Below the pieces are notes generated by a model. The model was not told the DNA's origin. It worked only from the letters and a program-made list of their open reading frames with translations, and made no database searches. Shown here one piece after another: positions 1 to 6,272 of a stretch of DNA of 9,054 nucleotides. The stretch comes from UBA3076 sp964646435 (GTDB lineage: Bacteria > Desulfobacterota > Dissulfuribacteria > Dissulfuribacterales > UBA3076): the NCBI GenBank assembly GCA_964646435.1, contig CAZYEJ010000062.1:1-9054 (forward strand). The letters run 5' to 3'. The translations under genes were made by a program, and so were the position numbers. Numbering within the stretch: position 1 is the stretch's first letter; the number at the start of each line of letters is the position of its first letter.

Positions 1-56
1 GCGGGAATGACGATTGGGTGTGAGCGCCTGTCATTCCGGCGAAAGCCGGAATCCAG
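1..56. repeat. REP-like palindromic repeat units at left edge
   Basis: Bases 30-56 form one unit. It starts GTCATTCCGGC, has a GAAA centre and the mirror half GCCGGAATCCAG, so ATTCCGGC and GCCGGAAT can pair around a 4-base loop. Bases 1-12 (GCGGGAATGACG) look like the outer end of a second, oppositely oriented unit cut by the window edge. All 27 bases of the 30-56 unit recur as the exact reverse complement at 1662-1688. Small dispersed palindromes of this type are common between genes in many Proteobacteria and Desulfobacterota. Lying downstream of skp, the unit could also help end that transcript, but no clear T-run follows it. Confidence 0.75.
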
Positions 57-152
57 TGGATAGTCGCAAAATATGATTTGCCCGGACTTGTTGAGAAGTT
101 ACATTTCTAATTTCTAATTTCCAGTTTCGACAGCGGTTACTTCTCTAAGGGT

Positions 153-716
153 CTATTTCTTATCCTTTTTGTCCTTGGATTTTACCCCGTTATCGTAAGC
201 TTTTATGACCTCGTCAGTGATATCTATTTCAGAGGCATTAAAATATATACCAGACATGTTTTTTTCCAGAATGAGTGTGTATCCACCTTCCTTACCAATA
301 AGGGTCACAACCTTTTCAAGTTCCTTGAGTACCGGCTCCATACCTTTGGATTCTGCCTGACGCATTTCAAACTGGGCATCGTCGCTTTGATCTTTAAAAT
401 CCCGAATGGCCTTCTTATATTCGCGTTCTTTTTCTGCCTTGGCATCCTCATTCATCAAAGGGCCCTTTTTTCCAAGATCTTCTTTAAAGGCCTTTAACTC
501 ATCCTGTTCAGCCTTGAGTTGTTTTTGGAGGCTTTCAAATTTTTTATTGAGCTTTTCCATGGCCTCTTGGCCAGCTACAGATTTTCGTACTACTTTTTGC
601 ATATTGATAACAGCTATTTTTGCCTGTGCGGTTTCTCCAGCAGTTACACTACAGCACAGGACCGTGGTCCACAGAAAAACCAGCAGCACGGGTATTAAAC
701 TTAGGCGACCTTTCAT
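153..716 (-). CDS. skp: Skp/OmpH-family periplasmic chaperone
   Basis: Predicted periplasmic chaperone that holds unfolded outer-membrane proteins between the Sec translocon and the BAM complex. The 187-residue product begins with a signal peptide: basic start MKGR, a hydrophobic core around residues 6-24, and likely cleavage near the AGETAQA stretch. A short beta strand (KIAVINMQKV, about 33-42) follows, then a long charged alpha-helical coiled-coil section (about 46-140) rich in Lys, Glu and Gln. The closing strands read GGYTLILEKNMSGIYF, with ITDEVIKAYD after them. This order and length are typical of the OmpH family, and the lysine-rich tail fits its basic character. The start ATG has a strong AGGAGGT upstream but 12 bases away, which is long. 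It lies downstream of pal on the same strand, separated by a hairpin. The usual neighbours bamA and lpxD are not in view. Confidence 0.93.
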   Translation of the reverse strand: MKGRLSLIPVLLVFLWTTVLCCSVTAGETAQAKIAVINMQKVVRKSVAGQEAMEKLNKKFESLQKQLKAEQDELKAFKEDLGKKGPLMNEDAKAEKEREYKKAIRDFKDQSDDAQFEMRQAESKGMEPVLKELEKVVTLIGKEGGYTLILEKNMSGIYFNASEIDITDEVIKAYDNGVKSKDKKDKK

Positions 717-728
717 AAGGCAATCATT

Positions 729-735
729 ACCTCCT
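729..735 (-). promoter_or_regulatory. Shine-Dalgarno of skp with unusual spacing
   Basis: The minus strand reads AGGAGGT here, a near-perfect ribosome binding site, but 12 bases separate it from the skp ATG at 716. A nearer ATG (727-725) opens a four-codon frame, Met-Ile-Ala-Leu, whose TGA (715-713) overlaps the skp start as ATGA. No alternative in-frame start better placed for the Shine-Dalgarno was found. Either the long spacing is tolerated or ribosomes reach skp by stop-and-restart. Confidence 0.5.
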
Positions 736-761
736 GAACCTTTTCATAATTCCCATTTCCA

Positions 762-805
762 AAATAATGACCACGGCGTCGCTATGCAACGCGTGGTCAT
801 TATTT
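762..805 (-). terminator. Strong hairpin between pal and skp, possible terminator or attenuator
   Basis: Arms 762-775 (AAATAATGACCACG) and 792-805 (CGTGGTCATTATTT) are perfect reverse complements over 14 bases. Pairing continues inward with one bulge and one mismatch to a TAT loop at 783-785, giving a stem of about 20 pairs. On the minus strand it starts 34 bases after the pal stop and its descending arm ends CATTATTTT, so it resembles an intrinsic terminator with the U-rich stretch partly inside the stem. It could stop pal transcription partially, or protect or process a pal-skp message. The stem is nearly symmetric and would also fold on the plus strand. Folding is certain; function is inferred. 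Confidence 0.5.
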
Positions 806-839
806 ACTTGGATGATCAAAACCTTTTAGACTACTTAGA

Positions 840-1439
840 CTACTTTATGACAACTAAGTCATCTCTACGATTTTTTGCCCATGCATCCTCGTTTTGCTCC
901 AGATCCAGAGGCCGTTCCTCACCAAAGCTCACAGTTCCTATACGATCCGGGTTTACCCCCAGATTGACAAGATATGCCTGGGCGCCTTTTGCCCTTTTTT
1001 CCCCAAGGGCCAGGTTATACTCATTGGTGCCGCGATCATCACAGTTACCCTGGATTTCGATCATGACCTCTGGATGATCAAGCAGAAACAGAGCATTCTC
1101 TTCCATTACGGGTTTCATGTCGTCACGGATGTTGAAACGGTCAAAGTCAAAGTATACGGGATATAGGGGGGCGCTGGTTCTGCCCTCAGAGATAGCCTCT
1201 CCAAAGCCGGCAGCGGTGCCCATAGCTTCGCCTGGGATTTCCGTCTCACCCATACCAACTTCAGCAACACAGGGCATTCCTTCAAGCCCTGTGGCCGATT
1301 CATCGATTTGCTCAGTGACAAGTACTTCTTCTTCTCCGCCTCTTACCGATTTTTTTCCACATCCGGCAAGAAGTGCCAGGCTTAATATCGAGATCAGTGC
1401 CAGCAAACAAATTTTTACTCCCATATTTCCCCAATACAT
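840..1439 (-). CDS. pal: Peptidoglycan-associated lipoprotein Pal (OmpA-like C-terminus)
   Basis: Outer-membrane lipoprotein that binds peptidoglycan and, with Tol proteins, pulls the envelope inward at division. From the chosen start the product has 199 residues. It has a lipoprotein signal peptide with hydrophobic core LLALISILSLALLAGC; the lipobox LAGC makes Cys27 the lipidated residue. A flexible acidic, Gly-rich linker (about 30-90) leads to an OmpA-like domain (about 94-199). That domain shows VYFDFDRFNIR, then GNCDDRGTNEYNLALGEKRA, a FGEERP motif and NRRDDLVV at the end, all hallmarks of Pal; Asn replaces the more common His in G(H/N)CDDRGT. The frame stays open to an ATG at 1475, but the ATG at 1439 has GGGAGG five bases upstream and gives a normal signal peptide. 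Another ATG at 1424 is possible. Pal is usually beside tolB; here skp lies downstream instead. Confidence 0.93.
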   Translation of the reverse strand: MYWGNMGVKICLLALISILSLALLAGCGKKSVRGGEEEVLVTEQIDESATGLEGMPCVAEVGMGETEIPGEAMGTAAGFGEAISEGRTSAPLYPVYFDFDRFNIRDDMKPVMEENALFLLDHPEVMIEIQGNCDDRGTNEYNLALGEKRAKGAQAYLVNLGVNPDRIGTVSFGEERPLDLEQNEDAWAKNRRDDLVVIK

Positions 1440-1444
1440 AGACG

Positions 1445-1450
1445 CCTCCC
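1445..1450 (-). promoter_or_regulatory. Shine-Dalgarno that sets the pal start
   Basis: The minus strand reads GGGAGG, followed by five bases (CGTCT) and the ATG at 1439. The alternative upstream ATG at 1475 has no purine-rich site before it and sits inside a palindrome, so this site favours the shorter, 199-residue Pal. Confidence 0.75.
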
Positions 1451-1463
1451 GCAAAACGATTTT

Positions 1464-1482
1464 TAGTTGCACCATGCAACTA
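1464..1482. promoter_or_regulatory. Perfect 8-base inverted repeat in the pal leader
   Basis: The plus strand reads TAGTTGCA, CCA, TGCAACTA: two perfect 8-base arms around three bases. In the pal message it would form a small hairpin 13 bases upstream of the Shine-Dalgarno. As DNA it is a symmetric 19-base site of the kind bound by dimeric repressors. The upstream in-frame ATG of the pal frame (1475) lies across its centre, which argues against that ATG being the start. Symmetry is seen; an operator or leader role is inferred. Confidence 0.45.
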
Positions 1483-1608
1483 CAATTGAGTTACACTTAA
1501 AATCCACAAATTATGCTTTACTTTAGCAGAGGAGAAACAAAATTCAACCTGTTTTATTTACCAAATAAAAATCTGAATACTGATAATTTTGAGAATCCAA
1601 AGTTCTAT

Positions 1609-1689
1609 CGTCATGCCGGACCTGATCCGGCATCCAGATCGCGGAACGTTTTGAAAAGACGCTGGATTCCGGCTTTCGCCGGAATGACG
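1609..1689. repeat. Composite REP/BIME-like palindromic element
   Basis: Two head-to-head units of about 28 bases flank a 24-base centre. The left unit (1609-1637) contains ATGCCGGA and TCCGGCAT around CCTGA. The right unit (1662-1689) contains ATTCCGGC and GCCGGAAT around TTTC. The outer ends, CGTCATGCCGG and CCGGAATGACG, are inverted repeats with one mismatch. The right unit matches bases 30-56 exactly as reverse complement. I see no flanking target duplication and no coding capacity, so it could be a non-autonomous element mobilised in trans. Lying after the amidase stop on the minus strand, the hairpin followed by a short T-rich stretch (TCTTTTC) may also end the mutS-amidase transcript. 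Confidence 0.75.
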
Positions 1690-1734
1690 TGGTCAGTTTT
1701 TCATTTTTTATAATTTCAAACTATTTTAAGCACT

Positions 1735-3492
1735 TCACTGAAGATAGGCCAATTTGGTGCCACGGATATATGATTTTATACCGTTTACGATTCCCTCGGC
1801 CACGCGGTCCAGATAGCGGTTACTTTTGAGGCGTTTTTCCTCTTTCCTGTTACTGATAAACGATACTTCAACAAGAACAGAAGGCATCCTTGCACCTATC
1901 AGGACAAAGAATGGGGCCTGTTTGACTCCTTTGCTTTTTACATTGCCATATTTTTTCCTGAGGTTCTTTACAACTTCCTTCTGCACATAACCTGCCAGGC
2001 GTGAGGACTCATCGACCTTGGTATTTTTCATTATGTCGTTGAGGATGTTCTTGAGGTCCCCTATTCTTTTAGTGGATGTAGCATTTTCTCTGGCTGCCAC
2101 CCTCATGGCCTCTTCATCCAGGGCAAAGTTCAAAAAATAGGTCTCAACTCCACTGGCTCTCCTGTTGGGAGCTGCATTTGCGTGAATAGACACAAAGATA
2201 TCGGCCTTTTTGGCGTTGGCAATGGCAGTCCTTTGTGTAAGTGGCAGAAACCGATCTCCGTTTCTGGTCAGGATAACCTGGCAGCCAAGATCTTTTTTAA
2301 GTCGTGAAGCCACTTTTTTCGCAATTTTGAGCACAACGTCTTTTTCCCTCAAGCCGGTAGGCCCGATAGCCCCAGGATCCTTTCCGCCGTGGCCGGCATC
2401 TATTACTACTCGTTTTACGCAAAGGCCTAGCTGTTGCGCGAGAGAAAGACCATTACCTTTTTGGCCCTTGGTCTTTTTAGGAATTTTTGAGGAATAATTC
2501 TCTCCAAAGGCGTCCACCACCACCCTGAAGGGGTCCTCAAGGTAAAAGATTTTGGTTTTATGGGTCTTCCTGAGATCAAGTACCACCCGGACTGTATTAC
2601 TGTTGAACTGAGCTACTCGTACTCCTTTGAGCAGCCCGTCCTGTATAGAGATGTTATCTTTGAGGTTTTTCCCTATACGGGCCGGCTTAAGGTCCAAATA
2701 AACACGTTCCGGAAGATGCTTGGCCTTATTAGCAGGAAGATATCCTTTTTTAAAGGATACAGGGCTTGCCGTGTCTATTACTATCCTGGTGTAGTCTGAA
2801 GCAGACCAGTACCTCACCTCCCGCACAGTGGCAGATTTTGCACCTGGAGCAATCCTCGGGCTGGAGAAGCCGGCTGGTCCTTTTTCCTTCTCATAATGTG
2901 TTGTCTGTTTTGAAGATTTTGTTTTCTGCCGTTGCTTAGGACCTAAGGTCTTCAGCTTGTTTCCGGCAATCCGGGCCTTGTCTCTTCTAGGATATTCCTT
3001 AACTATCTTTTCCCAGGCCTCTCGGGCCTTTTCGGTATTTCCTATACGCTTGTAAAGCTCGCCAATGGCGTAGAGGGCGTCATCTGCCAAGCGATTTTTT
3101 GGGAATCTTTCTACCAGGACCTGATATCGCTCGATGGCCTCCCTGATGTCCTTCCCAGCTCCTGAATATCCATATAATCCACTGTAGCAACGGGCCATCA
3201 TGAAGAGGGCCTTGGGGGCAACCTTCTTGTCATTGGGATAGGTGAGATAGACTTTCCTGAATTTCTTGATTACCCGGACCCATGCTGTCCTGTGAGTGCG
3301 AAGCCGGGAATTCCCGGCAAGGCGATCGTATTCGGATTTGGCCTGACGATAGGTGTATTCAGCCCTGCCTGACTTTGCGTGGGCAGAGTCCAGGGCAATT
3401 AGCAAAAATGTCCCTGATAGGAAAACAATGATAAACAGGGATAGAAAAAACCGTAGCTGGATGCAGTTATGCTCAGATAATAACAGGCTCAT
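1735..3492 (-). CDS. N-acetylmuramoyl-L-alanine amidase with TPR-like and AMIN domains (AmiC type)
   Basis: Zinc-dependent periplasmic amidase that cleaves the bond between N-acetylmuramic acid and the stem-peptide L-Ala, needed for daughter-cell separation. The 585-residue product has a signal peptide (hydrophobic 15-34, likely cut after SAHA near residue 39). A helical repeat region follows (about 45-180) with tetratricopeptide-like units such as ADDALYAIGELYKRIGNTEK. A Lys-rich linker leads to an AMIN domain (about 222-330) that usually targets septal peptidoglycan. The catalytic Amidase_3 domain (about 360-578) shows VVIDAGHGGKDPG (His368), LREKDV (Glu383), SIHANA (His437) and VLVEVSFISN (Glu542), the full zinc and catalytic set. 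It starts 4 bases after the mutS stop with no clear ribosome site of its own, so translation is probably coupled to mutS. An extra TPR section makes it longer than enterobacterial AmiC. Confidence 0.95.
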   Translation of the reverse strand: MSLLLSEHNCIQLRFFLSLFIIVFLSGTFLLIALDSAHAKSGRAEYTYRQAKSEYDRLAGNSRLRTHRTAWVRVIKKFRKVYLTYPNDKKVAPKALFMMARCYSGLYGYSGAGKDIREAIERYQVLVERFPKNRLADDALYAIGELYKRIGNTEKAREAWEKIVKEYPRRDKARIAGNKLKTLGPKQRQKTKSSKQTTHYEKEKGPAGFSSPRIAPGAKSATVREVRYWSASDYTRIVIDTASPVSFKKGYLPANKAKHLPERVYLDLKPARIGKNLKDNISIQDGLLKGVRVAQFNSNTVRVVLDLRKTHKTKIFYLEDPFRVVVDAFGENYSSKIPKKTKGQKGNGLSLAQQLGLCVKRVVIDAGHGGKDPGAIGPTGLREKDVVLKIAKKVASRLKKDLGCQVILTRNGDRFLPLTQRTAIANAKKADIFVSIHANAAPNRRASGVETYFLNFALDEEAMRVAARENATSTKRIGDLKNILNDIMKNTKVDESSRLAGYVQKEVVKNLRKKYGNVKSKGVKQAPFFVLIGARMPSVLVEVSFISNRKEEKRLKSNRYLDRVAEGIVNGIKSYIRGTKLAYLQ

Positions 3493-3496
3493 GGTT

Positions 3497-6199
3497 TCAT
3501 GTTGTCTTTTTACTTTTTTCTGCCATGGATTTGAGTTCTGCTAAGTAGTTAATGGCTTTAAGAGGTGTCATATTATTAATATCGGCGGAGAGTACCTTTT
3601 CCCTGAGCTCAGCCCCCTGATCAATTACAAGTGGTAGTGGCATCTGGGCCGGATGCTGCTGCTTATGCCTCCTTTTCCGTATAGGACCGGCAGTAATTTC
3701 CTTTTTGTCCTTAGAGGTCTTCTTTTCAATATTTTTGAGGATCTCCTTGGCCTTTTTGATTACTGACTCAGGTACACCGGCCAGGGCAGCAACCTGGATT
3801 CCGTAACTGCGACTGGTGAACCCATCCACCAGCCGTCGCAAAAAGACTATCTGATCCCCCCACTCTTTAACAGCTATATGCATATTGCGCACCCTGTCGT
3901 GCTTTTTTGCCAGGTCTGTCAGCTCATGATAATGAGTGGCAAATAGAGTTTTTACTCCTTTTTTGTCTTTGTACAATAAATTTTCCGCCACTGCCCATGC
4001 GATGGCAAGACCATCGTAAGTGCTTGTCCCCCGGCCTATCTCGTCCAGGATTACAAGGCTTTTACTCGTGGCGTTATGCAGGATATTTGCCGTCTCATTC
4101 ATTTCCACCATGAACGTACTCTGGCCCCTGGTCAAGTAGTCTGTAGCACCTACCCGTGTAAATATCCGGTCCACCACACCTATATGTGCCTCCTCTGCCG
4201 GGACAAAACTTCCCATCTGAGCCATTAAGACAATAAGGGCGGTCTGCCTGAGGACCGTGGATTTACCAGCCATGTTCGGCCCGGTTATAATCAGGAGCTG
4301 GGAATTGCGGTGGTTCAGCTCCACGTCGTTTGGAACAAAACCTTCCTTCAGGGTATATTCTATAACCGGATGTCTGCCTTGGCGAATACAAATTCCCATT
4401 TCATGATCCAGCTTTGGTCTCACGTAATTATAACGTTCCGCTGCCTCTGCAAGGGAAGACAGGCAGTCTATCCTTGCCAGTGCAGCAGCAGTCTTCTGTA
4501 GGCGGGTTCCTGCTTCAGCTACTTGAAGCCGGATATCCAGAAATAGCTCAAATTCAAGGGCTAATCTCTGGTCCTGTGCAGTGAGGATCTTCGATTCTAT
4601 CTCCTTTAGCTCCTGAGTAATATAGCGTTCTGCCGCCACAAGGGTCTGCTTCCTGATGTAATTATCAGGGACCATACCTGCCCTGGCCTTTGAAATCTCA
4701 AGGTAATAACCAAAAACCTTGTTAAATCCGACCTTGAGAGATGGGATGCCGGTCCTCTTCCGTTCTCTGGCTTCCACCCCGGCTATAAAAGACCTGCCAT
4801 CTCTCTGGATATGAATAAGTTCATCAAGTTCTTTGTTGAATCCCTCCTTGATGAGCCTTCCCTCTCTGAGAAGTACCGGGCAGTCATCTCTTATGGAACA
4901 GTTTATGATATCTGCTATGTCCTGCAAGGGATCCAGGGCCATGTGAATTTCAGTCAAATCCCCTTTTTTGTCTTTTTTTAAAGAGGGATTTTGCAAAAGA
5001 CTCTCAAGGGCATTTTTTATCCCTGGTATTCGAGTAATAGATTGCTTGAGGGCCAGGAGGTCTCTCCCGTTTGCAGTGCCAAGGACTGTCCTGGCCACGA
5101 GTCGCTCAATGTCATAAACCCGGCGCATCTCCTTTCTTAAATTCTCTCGAACCGAAGGATTTTTTTTGAGTATTTCCACGGCAGACAGCCTGCCTTGTAT
5201 TTCAGCAATATCTCTTGAGGGATAGAGAATCCATTTCTTGAGAAGACGCCCTCCCATTGGAGTTACAGTAAGGTCCAGAACGTCCAGCAGGGTACCTTGG
5301 CGGCCACGGTCCAAAGAATTTGACAGCAGCTCCAGATTCCGTTTTGTGGCCTCATCTATGATGAGGTAATCGCTCAGGCGATAAGGTTTTAGATGGTTTA
5401 TATGAGATGTCTCGCCCTTTTGGGTCTCAGAAGCATAGGATAGAAGCGCCCCTGCCGCCCCGATGCCGGAACTAAGCCCTGCCAGCCCGAAGCCATCCAG
5501 AAAAAGGATCCTGAAATGCTCCTGAAGGTCTGCTTTAGCCCTGTCATACTGCCACCATACGTCCGGCCTGAAGCTCAGAAAGGTCTCCGGGATGGCCTGT
5601 TTCACCCGGACAACAAGTTGTCCTTCCTGCCAGCTCTCCGGCAAAAGGACCTCCGCAGGTTCCAGACGGAAGAGTTCTGTAAGGGCCTCTTCCTCCCTGG
5701 AAAGTTCGGTTACCCTGAATTCTCCTGTTGAGATATCAAGGCAGGAAAGTCCCCATGGGTCTTTGGTGCTTCCGGGATTTATAGAAATCAGGAAGTTGTT
5801 GGTTTTGGCTCCTATGCTCCCTTCTGTAGTGATGAGTCCGGGAGTCATCACCCGGATCACTTCTCTTTTGACTAACCCTTTAGCTTTTTTTGGGTCTTCC
5901 ACCTGCTCACATATTGCTACCCGGTGCCCGGACTGCACGAGCCTGGTCAGATAGTTCTCAGCCGCATGTACTGGTACACCACACATTGGGATTTTCCCCT
6001 CTTTGTGCTTGTTTCTGGATGTAAGTGTGATTTCCAGGATCCGGGAGGCTATCTTGGCATCATCCAGGAACATTTCGTAAAAATCTCCCATGCGAAAAAA
6101 TAAAATTGCGTCAGGATACTGTGACTTAATGTCTCTGTATTGTTGCAACATAGGGGTAATATTTTTCGTTTTATCTTTTATGTTTTGGTCCTGTGCCAT
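3497..6199 (-). CDS. mutS: DNA mismatch repair protein MutS
   Basis: Recognises base mismatches and small loops and recruits MutL to start repair. The 900-residue product is slightly longer than E. coli MutS but complete. The mismatch-binding motif GDFYEMF gives Phe40 and Glu42, the residues that stack on and contact the mispair. Connector, lever and clamp regions follow (about 135-600). The ATPase domain has Walker A GPNMAGKST (640-648), the STFMVEMNETANIL segment, Walker B LVILDEIGRGTST (from 715), FATHYHEL (753-760) and DGFTSRSYGIQVAALAGVP. Near the C-terminus a basic linker (RKRRHKQQ) precedes QMPLPL (852-857), which matches the beta-clamp-binding motif type. DINNMTPLKAINYLAELK closes the protein and resembles the oligomerisation tail. 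The start aligns with the family N-terminus (PMLQQYRDIK), although no strong ribosome site precedes it. It heads the transcript with the amidase. Confidence 0.98.
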   Translation of the reverse strand: MAQDQNIKDKTKNITPMLQQYRDIKSQYPDAILFFRMGDFYEMFLDDAKIASRILEITLTSRNKHKEGKIPMCGVPVHAAENYLTRLVQSGHRVAICEQVEDPKKAKGLVKREVIRVMTPGLITTEGSIGAKTNNFLISINPGSTKDPWGLSCLDISTGEFRVTELSREEEALTELFRLEPAEVLLPESWQEGQLVVRVKQAIPETFLSFRPDVWWQYDRAKADLQEHFRILFLDGFGLAGLSSGIGAAGALLSYASETQKGETSHINHLKPYRLSDYLIIDEATKRNLELLSNSLDRGRQGTLLDVLDLTVTPMGGRLLKKWILYPSRDIAEIQGRLSAVEILKKNPSVRENLRKEMRRVYDIERLVARTVLGTANGRDLLALKQSITRIPGIKNALESLLQNPSLKKDKKGDLTEIHMALDPLQDIADIINCSIRDDCPVLLREGRLIKEGFNKELDELIHIQRDGRSFIAGVEARERKRTGIPSLKVGFNKVFGYYLEISKARAGMVPDNYIRKQTLVAAERYITQELKEIESKILTAQDQRLALEFELFLDIRLQVAEAGTRLQKTAAALARIDCLSSLAEAAERYNYVRPKLDHEMGICIRQGRHPVIEYTLKEGFVPNDVELNHRNSQLLIITGPNMAGKSTVLRQTALIVLMAQMGSFVPAEEAHIGVVDRIFTRVGATDYLTRGQSTFMVEMNETANILHNATSKSLVILDEIGRGTSTYDGLAIAWAVAENLLYKDKKGVKTLFATHYHELTDLAKKHDRVRNMHIAVKEWGDQIVFLRRLVDGFTSRSYGIQVAALAGVPESVIKKAKEILKNIEKKTSKDKKEITAGPIRKRRHKQQHPAQMPLPLVIDQGAELREKVLSADINNMTPLKAINYLAELKSMAEKSKKTT

Positions 6200-6218
6200 T
6201 ACGTGAGTATAGCCCTTT

Positions 6219-6247
6219 ATTATTTTCTATGTTATTTCTTTATTCAA
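6219..6247 (-). promoter_or_regulatory. Probable sigma70-type promoter for mutS and the amidase
   Basis: On the minus strand TTGAAT (6247-6242) is followed after exactly 17 bases by AATAAT (6224-6219). This resembles TTGACA-N17-TATAAT, with 4 of 6 and 5 of 6 matches. Transcription would begin near 6212, leaving only about a dozen untranslated bases before the mutS ATG and little room for a Shine-Dalgarno, in line with its absence. On the plus strand the only candidate for the opposite gene is weak (TTGGTC 6185-6190, 17 bases, TATAGC 6208-6213). Confidence 0.45.
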
Positions 6248-6251
6248 GATT

Positions 6252-6265
6252 AGGAAAAGGGGGGG
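6252..6265 (+). promoter_or_regulatory. Shine-Dalgarno of the polyprenyl synthase, containing a run of seven G
   Basis: AGGAAAAGGGGGGG lies 7 bases before the GTG at 6273. An in-frame TAG directly precedes that GTG, so no earlier start is possible, and the purine-rich site supports it. The seven-G run (6259-6265) is a tract whose length could vary by replication slippage and so alter the spacing of the site. Confidence 0.55.
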
Positions 6266-6272
6266 TTTATAG

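Larger units (their letters stand above)
1440..1734. other. Intergenic stretch between the amidase and pal
   Basis: No credible gene is present; the short open frames have low-complexity translations and no starts with ribosome sites. From right to left on the minus strand it holds the AT-rich tail after the amidase stop, the composite repeat (1609-1689), an AT-rich spacer, a possible -10 box for pal (CATAAT on the minus strand, 1515-1510) without a convincing -35 partner, an 8-base-arm palindrome (1464-1482), and the pal ribosome site (1445-1450). The pal promoter is therefore expected here, between the repeat and the palindrome, but I cannot place it firmly. Confidence 0.55.

Noticed and set aside
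104..121. Short TTTCTAA tandem copies
   Set aside because: Only two units in AT-rich non-coding DNA, expected by chance.
93..145. Imperfect inverted repeat GAGAAGTTAC / GTTACTTCTC after skp
   Set aside because: One mismatch, a loop of 33 bases and no T-run; not a convincing terminator or binding site.
406..1077. 223-codon plus-strand open frame across skp and pal
   Set aside because: It is antisense to two well-supported genes, its translation has no recognisable domain, and it crosses the intergenic hairpin.
1..1689. CRISPR array
   Set aside because: The repeat units are in opposite orientations, over 1.5 kb apart and not separated by regular spacers.
1513..1713. Small plus-strand frame in the amidase-pal gap
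   Set aside because: Most of its codons lie in the palindromic repeat (its translation includes the typical 'RHAGPDPAS...WIPAFAGMT' repeat readout), and it has no ribosome site.
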